Assembly (NCBI GenBank): GCA_001772665.1
Contig: MEVH01000026.1
Coordinates: 484 to 14,208, forward strand
Direction of reading: 5' to 3'
From: a candidate division WWE3 bacterium RIFCSPLOWO2_01_FULL_39_13
GTDB taxonomy: Bacteria > Patescibacteriota > WWE3 > 2-01-FULL-39-13
DNA: 13,725 bases
The position numbers and the translations under genes are program-made. This document shows, piece after piece, positions 1-6,089 of this stretch. Each line of letters starts with the position of its first letter. The stretch's first letter is position 1. The notes below the pieces were generated by a model, which saw only the letters and a list, made by a program, of their open reading frames with translations, ran no database searches and was not told the origin of the DNA.

Positions 1-51
1 AAGTTGAGGATTTATAGAAGACGTAGCTGACATAGATTCGGGCTCTGGCAT
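1..51 (-). CDS. Possible N-terminus of a gene cut by the left edge
   Basis: On the minus strand an ATG at 51-49 opens a frame with no stop to the window edge. Its 17 codons begin MPEPESMSATSSINPQL, a low-complexity polar start that I do not recognise. A -10-like TATCAT lies at 64-59, only 7 bases before the ATG, inside a block (56-78) that is 19/23 identical to one upstream of pilB. The deaminase gene ends 37 bases upstream on the same strand. Seventeen codons are too few to show that this is a gene. Confidence 0.3.
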   Translation of the reverse strand, partial: MPEPESMSATSSINPQL

Positions 52-87
52 TACATAAATGATACCAAATTGCCAAAATTTTAGTAA

Positions 88-618
88 TCAGGCAAATACA
101 TCAAATAAAATTTCTGCATCAATACCGTTTTTCTTTAATATCTCCAGCCCCGTTTTTTCTGTATATTCCGACATATAATAAAGCTCTTTGATTTTTGCCT
201 GAATTAAGGCTTTAGCGCAGACATAGCATGGTGAATTTGTTAAAAATACAGTCATTCCTTCAGTCGGTATTCCATATCTCGCACATTTTGCAATAAGTCC
301 TATTTCTGCATGGCTTGAACAGACTTTTTGAAGATCGCTTCCTTTAAGATTTTCCTTTTCTCTAATGCAGATTCTTTTGCCATTTTTATCAAAATTCTGG
401 CAGTAAATTTCCCCTTTAAGAGTTTCATTCCACGACTTCACATAAATGAATCCGGTTTTTCTTTTAACATAGGGATCCCTTAAAGACTTAGGGGACATAT
501 GCTGTCCTTCGTCTTTTATCACTCCGACACATCCAATTTTATAACCGCAGCTTGAATTATCAGCAACAAATGCAGCCTTTTTCATGAAGTCTATTTTTTG
601 TTTTTCGGTTAATGTCAT
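88..618 (-). CDS. dCMP/cytidine-deaminase family zinc enzyme (ComEB-like)
   Basis: This 176-residue protein belongs to the zinc-dependent deoxycytidylate deaminase family, which converts dCMP to dUMP and so feeds dTMP synthesis. The catalytic motif is visible: HAE at 103-105 (zinc ligand His103, proton shuttle Glu105) and PCYVC at 130-134 (zinc ligands Cys131 and Cys134). Before it lies the C-x-R ... C-x-x-HAE arrangement (Cys84, Arg86, Cys100, His103) usual in dCMP deaminases. The C-terminus (YYMSEYTEKTGLEILKKNGI) matches the family's end, where a conserved Tyr contacts substrate. Length is near the usual 150-180. The ATG at 618-616 has no Shine-Dalgarno site; instead a U-rich stretch shared with the pilM-like gene touches it. 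It lies downstream of the terminator at 720-750, so it probably has its own promoter, of which I see only weak candidates. Family is clear; substrate (dCMP or another cytosine compound) is inferred. Confidence 0.85.
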   Translation of the reverse strand: MTLTEKQKIDFMKKAAFVADNSSCGYKIGCVGVIKDEGQHMSPKSLRDPYVKRKTGFIYVKSWNETLKGEIYCQNFDKNGKRICIREKENLKGSDLQKVCSSHAEIGLIAKCARYGIPTEGMTVFLTNSPCYVCAKALIQAKIKELYYMSEYTEKTGLEILKKNGIDAEILFDVFA

Positions 619-632
619 TATTCAAAAAACAA
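619..632 (-). promoter_or_regulatory. U-rich leader abutting the deaminase start codon
   Basis: Read on the minus strand this is TTGTTTTTTGAATA followed by the ATG. The same 13 bases (TTGTTTTTTGAAT, then one variable base, then ATG) occur at 7522-7506 before the pilM-like gene. There is no AGGAGG-like site. Such U-rich stretches can act as ribosomal protein S1-type initiation signals; that role is inference. Confidence 0.45.
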
Positions 633-719
633 ATAATCTTATAGTTTACAGATTCCATTGACTTAAATAAGATAATCCGGTTAACTGCATACGAGCAGTA
701 TTGTGTTTTACCTACCGCG

Positions 720-750
720 AAAAATCGCTCGCCTAAAGCGAGTGATTTTT
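720..750 (-). terminator. Bidirectional intrinsic terminator after the HIT gene
   Basis: A 13-bp stem (720-732 with 738-750, one G-T wobble) closes a 5-base loop and has AAAAA/TTTTT flanks, so it can terminate transcription from either side. It starts at the stop codon of the HIT gene, so its main role is probably to end the nucleotidyltransferase-HIT transcript before the deaminase gene. Confidence 0.85.
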
Positions 751-1208
751 CATTTAAGGCCACTCCTCAGCTCCTTCGCAAATTCCTCTGGAGGAAATTC
801 TACTTTTTGAAACTCCCACTTAAAAAGCTTCGGACTGTACGGAATCAAATGTGCATGTGCATGTGCAACAGTTTTTTGCGACTTAAATCCTTCTTCAAGC
901 CTAAATAAAAACCAGACGCCTTCTGTACTGCAGAACTTCTTTATAAGCTTTTCTCCGATATCTGCAAGTGTTTTCGTAGCCTCCCATTCTATTTTGTCGG
1001 CATCTTCAAAGTTTTCGAAATGCCTGCGGGGAATAATAAGAAGATGCCCGTCGATATATGGAAATAAATTTACAGTCAAAACGACTCCATCTTTTTCTGT
1101 AATGATATATTTATCTTTCAGATCGCAAAACACACACTTGCCTGTATTTTTCCAGATTTCAGAGTAGGACTCATAAGTTCTTGCATTATAGTTAGAATAA
1201 TCCGGCAT
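750..1208 (-). CDS. HIT-family nucleotide hydrolase/transferase
   Basis: This 152-residue protein has the histidine triad fold. The signature HAHAHLIP (His116, His118, His120) is intact; in this family the middle His attacks the alpha-phosphate of dinucleoside polyphosphates or nucleoside monophosphate conjugates. The upstream half-motif NLFPYIDGHLLIIPRRH (47-63) is typical, as is the N-terminal CxxC (Cys25, Cys28), which usually forms half of a zinc site in Ap4A-hydrolase and GalT-like branches. The start at 1208 is supported by an AAGGA ribosome-binding site about seven bases upstream, one of few clear ones in the window. It lies 4 bases after the nucleotidyltransferase gene, so the two form an operon, and it ends in a strong terminator. 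The exact substrate cannot be read from sequence. Confidence 0.88.
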   Translation of the reverse strand: MPDYSNYNARTYESYSEIWKNTGKCVFCDLKDKYIITEKDGVVLTVNLFPYIDGHLLIIPRRHFENFEDADKIEWEATKTLADIGEKLIKKFCSTEGVWFLFRLEEGFKSQKTVAHAHAHLIPYSPKLFKWEFQKVEFPPEEFAKELRSGLK

Positions 1209-1212
1209 ATTT

Positions 1213-2466
1213 TTAGTCCTTCAAAGACGTCCATTTTTCAGCCTCGTCTAAAACTTCTTTAAACACCTGTCTGACCCTCAGCCCGGCAGCTTTTCGTATA
1301 AGCCTGCTTGACGACAGATTCGGCGATTGAGGAGGAGTCAACTCAATTCTTCCACCCCAGTTTTTAAGAAGTCCAGCGATAGATGATTCCTCTACTTTAT
1401 TCCAGTCTTCCTTTACAGTAAAAAATATATCAGGTTTCAGCTCTTCAATAATAGGATTAATGGAGTCGGTATCAAAAATCACAGCATAGTCTACGAAATC
1501 AAAAAAAGCCATAAGCTCTGCGCGGGAATATTCATGGACTATCGGGCGCCCCCTTCCTTTTTGCTTTCTAATAATTCTGTTGGAGGGGACAGCCAGAACA
1601 AGGATATCCCCAAGTGCTTTCGCCTTAGCATAAAATCTTGCATGTCCGGCATGAACAAGATCGCAGGCACCAGAAGAAAGGACTATTTTCTTCTTTTTCG
1701 ATTTAAGGTCTTTCGATAAACGTGGCAAATGCTTGATATCTATCATTTGTCCGAAGTAGCCGTGTGAAAATAATCCAAGTTCTTTAATCTGGTTTCCGAA
1801 ATAAAGGGACTCGCTTCTCAGCCTTGTTTTAAGTCCTGACCACTTTCTGTTTTTCCAGTCCCCTTTAGACAAATCTATATTTATTTTGCCAAAAAAGTAC
1901 TCAATAATCTCTTTTATCTTCAAGTCTGCAACATATTCAACTATTGCAGAGGCTGAAACAAATGGTTTTGATCTTTTGGTTTTTACTACCTTACCACCAT
2001 ATTTTCCAATATATTTCTGCTCTTCGGGCTTTCTTAGATGGCTTTTCCAATCTACCCCGAGTGTATAAAAGACATCTGGCTTGATGCGCGTTAACAATGG
2101 CATAAGGTTTTGCTCATTAATCAGCGTTGTAAAATCAACAAACTTAAAATATGATAAAAGCTCTACCCGATTTTTTTGGTCAATCAGTGGGAGTCCCTTT
2201 CCACGCATGGCCTTTTTGGACTTGTTGCTAGCAACACCAACTATTAAAACATCTCCCCATGTTTTTGCCTTCAAAAGATATGCCGCATGCCCGCTGTGAA
2301 TAAGATCAAAAGACCCAATTGTAAAAACGATCTTCTTTCCTTCTAAGTGGAGCTTATTGCAGAGAGGTTTTAATTCAGAGGCACTTAAAAATTTTTTAGA
2401 TCTATCCTGTTCGCCCATAGCATTAAACAGTATATCAGGAAGGAAAATATTGTTTTGCTTCTGCAT
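1213..2466 (-). CDS. Tandem-duplicated cytidylyltransferase-like nucleotidyltransferase
   Basis: This 417-residue protein carries two copies of the HIGH-type nucleotidyltransferase domain found in the C-terminal half of HldE/RfaE and in glycerol-3-phosphate cytidylyltransferases. Copy 1 (about 46-178) has GSFDLIHSGH at 51-60 and RVELL at 100-104; copy 2 (about 260-392) has GACDLVHAGH at 266-275 and RAELM at 315-319. Both HxGH motifs are intact. The C-terminal Ser/Thr motif is well kept in copy 2 (SSSRLIRKA from 385) but altered in copy 1 (SASAIVEYV from 171), where the following basic residues are lost. An 80-residue linker joins them. Known relatives move CMP or AMP onto a sugar or alcohol phosphate, usually for surface polymers. 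No sugar kinase lies nearby, so the substrate is unknown. No clear Shine-Dalgarno site precedes the ATG at 2466. It is the first gene of the operon with HIT. Confidence 0.82.
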   Translation of the reverse strand: MQKQNNIFLPDILFNAMGEQDRSKKFLSASELKPLCNKLHLEGKKIVFTIGSFDLIHSGHAAYLLKAKTWGDVLIVGVASNKSKKAMRGKGLPLIDQKNRVELLSYFKFVDFTTLINEQNLMPLLTRIKPDVFYTLGVDWKSHLRKPEEQKYIGKYGGKVVKTKRSKPFVSASAIVEYVADLKIKEIIEYFFGKINIDLSKGDWKNRKWSGLKTRLRSESLYFGNQIKELGLFSHGYFGQMIDIKHLPRLSKDLKSKKKKIVLSSGACDLVHAGHARFYAKAKALGDILVLAVPSNRIIRKQKGRGRPIVHEYSRAELMAFFDFVDYAVIFDTDSINPIIEELKPDIFFTVKEDWNKVEESSIAGLLKNWGGRIELTPPQSPNLSSSRLIRKAAGLRVRQVFKEVLDEAEKWTSLKD

Positions 2467-2488
2467 AGATTTGGATTTAAAGGTAATG

Positions 2489-2494
2489 TATAAT
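2489..2494 (+). promoter_or_regulatory. -10 element for tRNA-Asp
   Basis: A perfect TATAAT lies 13 bases before the mature 5' end of tRNA-Asp, a spacing that leaves a very short precursor leader. The best -35 candidate (TAGATT, 2466-2471, 17-base spacer) is weak. Confidence 0.5.
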
Positions 2495-2507
2495 TTTCAT
2501 CGTACAT

Positions 2508-2584
2508 GGGGCCGTAGCTCAATTGGTTAGAGCGCTTCCCTGTCACGGAAGAGGTCGCGGGTTCGAGTCCCGTCGGTCCCGCCA
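2508..2584 (+). tRNA. tRNA-Asp (GTC)
   Basis: A full cloverleaf can be folded: acceptor GGGGCCG with CGGTCCC (one G-T pair), D stem GCTC/GAGC, anticodon stem CTTCC/GGAAG with loop CTGTCAC (anticodon GTC at 2542-2544), TTCGAGT T-loop, discriminator G and an encoded CCA (2582-2584). The GTC anticodon reads both Asp codons. It lies about 80 bases before rarA on the same strand. Confidence 0.95.
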
Positions 2585-2621
2585 GAGTATTTTAAAATCA
2601 AGAAGAACAGATGCAGACAGT

Positions 2622-2650
2622 TTGACTTCGGGTTATCTTCGCCATATTAT
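2622..2650 (+). promoter_or_regulatory. Promoter of rarA
   Basis: TTGACT (2622-2627) and TATTAT (2645-2650) are separated by exactly 17 bases, a near-consensus sigma-70-type promoter. The expected start of transcription is about 2657, only some six bases before the ATG at 2663 and downstream of the ATG at 2654. This favours the later start codon and an almost leaderless mRNA. Confidence 0.65.
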
Positions 2651-2662
2651 TGGATGGTGACT

Positions 2663-3844
2663 ATGCTTTCTAAACCATTAGCAGAACTTCTCAGGCCTCA
2701 GTCCTTAAAGAATTTTATCGGACAGGATCATATTGCGGGCAAAGACGGCCCGATCAGCAAATCTATTAACAATAAAAACATTTTCTCTATGATCTTCTGG
2801 GGACCTCCGGGTTCGGGAAAAACAACACTGGCAAGAATAATCGCAAAAGATATAAATGCCCAGTTCATCGAGATTTCTCCAACAACTTCTGGTGTTAAGG
2901 ATATAAAGCTGGCTGTAGAAAAAGCAAGGAGCGAGTTTTTCGGTCAGAAGAAGAAAACAATACTATTTGTTGATGAAATTCACAGATTTAACAAGGCACA
3001 GCAGGATTATCTTCTCCCTCATGTTGAAAACGGAACAATTACACTCATTGGAGCAACTACCGAAAACCCTTCATTCGAAGTTATATCTCCGCTTCTTTCA
3101 AGGACAAGGGTTTACGTCCTACAGCCGATTTCGGTGAAGGATATGCATAAAATCGTGAAAAACGGTATAAAATTCCTAAAAGATCAAAACATTCCACTTA
3201 ATCTGACAAATGATGCAAAGGAGTTTCTTGTGCAGATATCAAATGGAGATGCCAGGATTGTTCTTAATGCCCTGGATGCATTGGCTATTTCGGGGATGCA
3301 AAAGGCCAGATTGAAAGATATTCAAAGGATTCTTCAGGAAAACCCGAACAGATATGACAAAAAAGGTGATGAGCATTACAACACAATAAGCGCATATATA
3401 AAAAGCATGAGAGCAGGAAAAATCAGCGCTGCTTTGTATTATCTGGCCAGAATGGTGAACGCAGGTGAAGATCCCCTCTTCATAGCAAGAAGAATGGTAA
3501 TATTTGCGTCTGAAGACATAGGAATTGCAAATACCAGCGCAATAATTGTTGCAAATGAAGTGTTTAAAGCATGTGAAACAATAGGTTATCCAGAATGCCA
3601 GATTAACCTTGCCCACGGGACGACTTTTTTGAGCCTATCTAAAAAGAGTCGCAAGTCATGTGATGCGTATTTCAAAGCGTTGGATGATGTCAAAAAATAC
3701 GGGAATTTGGAAATACCTCTTCAGATAAGAAACGCACCTACAAAGCTTATGAAAAATCTTGGATATGGTAAAAATTATGGAATGTATCCAAGTAAAGAGA
3801 TAAGCTACTTACCTAAAGACCTCGCTGAAAGCAATTATTACTAA
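2663..3844 (+). CDS. rarA: RarA/MgsA-family AAA+ ATPase (replication-associated recombination protein)
   Basis: RarA (MgsA, WRNIP1 family) is a clamp-loader-like AAA+ ATPase that acts at stalled or broken replication forks. Numbered from the ATG at 2654 (396 residues), the protein shows the N-terminal PLAELLRP...GQDH family motif, Walker A GPPGSGKTT (50-58), Walker B LFVDEIHRF (104-112), sensor 1 ATTEN (134-138) and the arginine-finger region SRTRV (149-153). The C-terminal MgsA domain follows, including DPLFIARRMVIFASEDIG and a conserved end with NAPTKLMKNLGYG. It is slightly shorter than the E. coli protein (about 450). I prefer the ATG at 2663, because the -10 element ends at 2650 and transcription should begin after the ATG at 2654. 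The gene follows tRNA-Asp but appears to have its own promoter. No terminator with a U-tract is seen after it. Confidence 0.93.
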   Translation: MLSKPLAELLRPQSLKNFIGQDHIAGKDGPISKSINNKNIFSMIFWGPPGSGKTTLARIIAKDINAQFIEISPTTSGVKDIKLAVEKARSEFFGQKKKTILFVDEIHRFNKAQQDYLLPHVENGTITLIGATTENPSFEVISPLLSRTRVYVLQPISVKDMHKIVKNGIKFLKDQNIPLNLTNDAKEFLVQISNGDARIVLNALDALAISGMQKARLKDIQRILQENPNRYDKKGDEHYNTISAYIKSMRAGKISAALYYLARMVNAGEDPLFIARRMVIFASEDIGIANTSAIIVANEVFKACETIGYPECQINLAHGTTFLSLSKKSRKSCDAYFKALDDVKKYGNLEIPLQIRNAPTKLMKNLGYGKNYGMYPSKEISYLPKDLAESNYY

Positions 3845-4045
3845 TAGAGGATATTTAATGATACCGCATCACTTCTGTATACGTAATACATTGTTGTGCA
3901 TATTATGTACGCGCAATACCTGATTAACCGTATCCAATATGTATTTCTCATACATCCTTCTTTTTTCGAAAATATATTCTCTAAAGCCATTTCAGAGTTA
4001 TTTTTATGAATCGTATGTACTATGAGTTTCCTTGTACTTACCATC

Positions 4046-4073
4046 TAGACAGCCTAATAAACTATGTTATAAT
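4046..4073 (+). promoter_or_regulatory. Extended -10 promoter of the LysM gene
   Basis: A perfect extended -10 (TGTTATAAT, with TATAAT at 4068-4073) is preceded by TAGACA (4046-4051) with a 16-base spacer. Transcription should begin near 4080, about six bases before the ATG at 4086, giving a nearly leaderless mRNA. This excludes the in-frame upstream ATG at 4032, which lies before the promoter. Confidence 0.7.
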
Positions 4074-4085
4074 CGAGACAGAATT

Positions 4086-4679
4086 ATGGCAAAATCACAA
4101 AAAACCAAAATTGAGGTGTCAGACCAAAACACCGAAAACCAGTCTGAAAGCTTCGCAGAAAATACTCCAGAACCTGAAAATATCCAATACAAAGTAGATG
4201 AAAATGCATATAAAGCTCCAAAATCAATTGCCCTTTTAGCAATTATAGCCGGTATTATAGTAATTGTGGGGGGATATGCATTTTACAAAATTGCCAATAG
4301 ACAAGGCATAGTTACTACCGAAGAGCCGATTGCTACTGTTGATTCAACCAACCAGACAGGCGATATATCGGACTCTGAAGGAATAATTCAGACAGATCAG
4401 CAAAATCAGGATGTATCAGGAATCCAGCCAGCAGTCCAAGAGGGATTGGTAATTTCTTCTGCAACACCTGAATCTACCTGGATAGCTTATAATCACACAG
4501 CAGGAGATATTCAGGGAAAGACCTATACCGCAGTAAATGGAGATACTCTCTGGGAAATAGCCGAAGGTGCATATGGAAACGGCACAATGTGGCACCAAAT
4601 TGCCACAGCAAATAATGTTGGATATTTGCCAAACGGCAACCCTCTTGTACTACCAGGACAGGTTCTTACCATACCCTAG
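4086..4679 (+). CDS. Membrane-anchored LysM-domain protein
   Basis: Starting at the ATG at 4086 the protein has 197 residues. A polar, Gln/Glu/Asn-rich cytoplasmic segment (1-45) leads to one membrane helix (about 47-68, IALLAIIAGIIVIVGGYAFY). A Thr/Ser/Asp/Gln-rich linker (about 75-145) follows, then a single C-terminal LysM domain (about 146-197) with VNGDTLWEIAEGAYGNGTMW and the closing LVLPGQVLTIP. LysM binds the N-acetylglucosamine part of peptidoglycan or related glycans, so the protein probably tethers the membrane to the wall or scaffolds an envelope complex. It has no enzymatic domain. No Shine-Dalgarno site is present. I see no terminator between it and tRNA-Gly 65 bases downstream, so read-through into tRNA-Gly and the CYTH gene is possible. 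Confidence 0.85.
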   Translation: MAKSQKTKIEVSDQNTENQSESFAENTPEPENIQYKVDENAYKAPKSIALLAIIAGIIVIVGGYAFYKIANRQGIVTTEEPIATVDSTNQTGDISDSEGIIQTDQQNQDVSGIQPAVQEGLVISSATPESTWIAYNHTAGDIQGKTYTAVNGDTLWEIAEGAYGNGTMWHQIATANNVGYLPNGNPLVLPGQVLTIP

Positions 4680-4744
4680 AAACCAACAGTCACTAAATTT
4701 CAGGATAAATTACCCGATATGATAGTATTTGTAATGTGTAATGT

Positions 4745-4818
4745 GCGGGATTAGTTGATTGGAACAACATCACCTTCCCAAGGTGGAAAAACGGGTTCGA
4801 TTCCCGTATCCCGCTCCA
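4745..4818 (+). tRNA. tRNA-Gly (CCC)
   Basis: The cloverleaf is complete: acceptor GCGGGAT/ATCCCGC, D stem GTTG/CAAC, anticodon stem TCACC/GGTGG with loop TTCCCAA (anticodon CCC at 4777-4779), T stem ACGGG/CCCGT with loop TTCGATT, discriminator T and encoded CCA (4816-4818). It reads the GGG glycine codon. A -10-like TATGAT at 4718-4723 is the only promoter candidate and is weak. Confidence 0.95.
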
Positions 4819-4869
4819 AAAGTAACAGAAATGGATAGAAAATGACAATAAATTACATGTGATTAAAAA

Positions 4870-5451
4870 ATGATCCAAAAGAGTATTGAAGTAGAAATCC
4901 AAGTTCAAGTAGAAAAGACCAAGAAATTGTTGTCTTTCTTAAAGAAAAATGGCAAATTTTTAGGTGAGAAACATCAAGTTGACAAATATTTCACTCCGGC
5001 TCATAGGGACTTTACAAGTGCAAAACCCATAAATGAGTGGTTGCGTCTTCGAGATTCGTCTGGGAAATTCTCCATAAACTACAAAAACTGGCATCGAGAA
5101 AAGGATGGAAGAAGCCATTACTGCGACGAATACGAAAGTAATGTCGAAAATCTCAAACAATTGGAGTATATTTTCAAAGCTCTAAACACTAAACCATTAG
5201 TAATAGTTTATAAATTACGCAAGATTTGGATTTATAAAGACTTTGAAATTGCAATAGATTCAGTTAAAAAATTAGGAGATTTTGTGGAAATTGAATATAA
5301 AGGAGCTAATACAAACAAAAAACCTTCTGAAGTCACGAAGCAAATGATTGCATTTCTTAAAAGCCAAGGCTGTGGAAAAATCTTAAGAAATTATGTTGGT
5401 TATCCATACAGATTGCTGTTCCCCGATGAAGTCAAGTTAGAAGAATATTAA
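4870..5451 (+). CDS. CYTH-domain (CyaB/class IV adenylate cyclase-like) protein
   Basis: The 193-residue protein matches the CYTH (triphosphate tunnel) family across its length, close to the class IV adenylate cyclase (CyaB) branch. Visible family features are the N-terminal EVEIQV (7-12), WLRLRD (57-62), Lys72 in INYKNW, the Glu cluster CDEYES (85-90), KLRKIW (115-120) and AIDSVKKLGDFVEIEYKG (128-145). In this family the acidic residues bind two metal ions and the basic residues line a tunnel for a triphosphate substrate (ATP, thiamine triphosphate or inorganic triphosphate). The hallmark ExExK is altered: Glu7 and Glu9 are kept but the Lys is Gln11. Activity may therefore be changed. The start is 51 bases after the CCA of tRNA-Gly with no clear promoter or Shine-Dalgarno site, so co-transcription with the tRNA is plausible. 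Confidence 0.83.
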   Translation: MIQKSIEVEIQVQVEKTKKLLSFLKKNGKFLGEKHQVDKYFTPAHRDFTSAKPINEWLRLRDSSGKFSINYKNWHREKDGRSHYCDEYESNVENLKQLEYIFKALNTKPLVIVYKLRKIWIYKDFEIAIDSVKKLGDFVEIEYKGANTNKKPSEVTKQMIAFLKSQGCGKILRNYVGYPYRLLFPDEVKLEEY

Positions 5452-5521
5452 TAGAGTCTAAGGCAATCTCATTCTATATTTTCTTTAAGGATTTTTAACC
5501 TAAGAACCAATTCAGAAGTGA

Positions 5522-5527
5522 TATACT
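5522..5527 (+). promoter_or_regulatory. Extended -10 element upstream of the Nudix gene
   Basis: TGATATACT contains TATACT in an extended -10 context. No convincing -35 is seen. Transcription from here would give a leader of about 60 bases, longer than those of rarA, the LysM gene or the kinase. Confidence 0.4.
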
Positions 5528-5538
5528 TTGATAGGTTC

Positions 5539-5561
5539 GAGCTGATTACGCTCCCCAGCTC
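5539..5561 (+). other. Hairpin in the Nudix gene leader
   Basis: A perfect 6-bp inverted repeat (GAGCTG at 5539-5544, CAGCTC at 5556-5561) encloses an 11-base loop and lies in the leader. The preceding GGTTCGA and the following CTCCA resemble the T-arm and 3' end of a tRNA, but no cloverleaf can be built. It has no U-tract and is not a terminator. Confidence 0.3.
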
Positions 5562-5594
5562 CAGCGCAATGGAAACAGTAAATAACAAGCATTT

Positions 5595-6056
5595 ATGAAT
5601 ACTTCTGTAAAACGCTCTTCTATAGCTCTTATTATCTACGACAAGAAATTACTCCTCTTTTTAAGAGATAATTATCGTTCTATCACCGATCCCAATACCT
5701 GGTCATTAGTTGGCGGGGAAGTTGATAAAGGTGAAACGCACAAACAGGCTATAGTACGTGAAATGAATGAAGAAATAAATATTGCTCCAAAGAAAATCAG
5801 ATATCTTGGAAGAATACAAACTCAAGACGGCAATCTCCACGCAATTTTTCTAGTTAATCCAACGTTAGAAGAAGTCAAAAAGATAAAGCTTGGCAACGAA
5901 GGTCAAAAAGTAGAGTTTTTTAGATTTAATGAGATCATAAGACTTGATTTGGCACGAAATGTAAGGAATTATTTCAATGCTTACAGCAGCTATTTAGAAG
6001 GCATCATTAACAGCGGTAAAGCAACTAACACAGAAAAATTAGGACTCACATTATAA
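5595..6056 (+). CDS. Nudix hydrolase
   Basis: This 153-residue protein has one Nudix domain, which hydrolyses nucleoside diphosphates linked to another group. The Nudix box spans 41-63: Gly41, Glu47, Arg55-Glu56 and Glu59-Glu60 fit G-x5-E-x7-R-E-U-x-E-E, including the metal-binding glutamates. The usual Gly near the end of the box is Asn62. The strand before it, NTWSLVGGEV, is typical of (d)NTP pyrophosphatases and MutT-like enzymes. The tail (about 110-153) is short and I see no second domain. It could sanitise oxidised nucleotides, but substrate cannot be assigned from sequence. The ATG lacks a Shine-Dalgarno site. The gene converges with the pilM-like gene across 27 bases. Confidence 0.88.
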   Translation: MNTSVKRSSIALIIYDKKLLLFLRDNYRSITDPNTWSLVGGEVDKGETHKQAIVREMNEEINIAPKKIRYLGRIQTQDGNLHAIFLVNPTLEEVKKIKLGNEGQKVEFFRFNEIIRLDLARNVRNYFNAYSSYLEGIINSGKATNTEKLGLTL

Positions 6057-6066
6057 ATACAGAAAT

Positions 6067-6089
6067 AGGTGACTAGAGAACTATCACTT
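6067..6089. other. Hairpin at a convergent gene junction
   Basis: AGGTGA-C-TAG (6067-6076) pairs with CTA-TCACTT (6081-6089) through nine base pairs with one bulged C and one G-T wobble, closing an AGAA loop. It overlaps the stop codon of the pilM-like gene (6084-6086) and sits between convergent genes. There is no U-tract on either side, so intrinsic termination is doubtful; a role in mRNA 3'-end stability is inference. Confidence 0.3.

Noticed and set aside
560..763. Minus-strand 67-codon frame between the HIT and deaminase genes
   Set aside because: It overlaps the deaminase start, crosses the terminator at 720-750 and overlaps the HIT stop. The product resembles nothing and has the composition of random AT-rich DNA.
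3239..3616. 125-codon Cys/Tyr-rich frame antisense to rarA
   Set aside because: Shadow of the strongly conserved rarA coding frame; odd composition and no domain.
3841..4044. Minus-strand 67-codon frame between rarA and the LysM gene
   Set aside because: No promoter or ribosome-binding site, no recognisable domain, and it runs back across the LysM promoter. The gap 3845-4045 otherwise shows no gene, only short AT-rich palindromes without a U-tract.
5522..6056. CYTH-Nudix stretch as a recently acquired island next to a tRNA
   Set aside because: No integrase, direct repeat of the tRNA end or clear shift in base composition was found around tRNA-Gly or after the Nudix gene.
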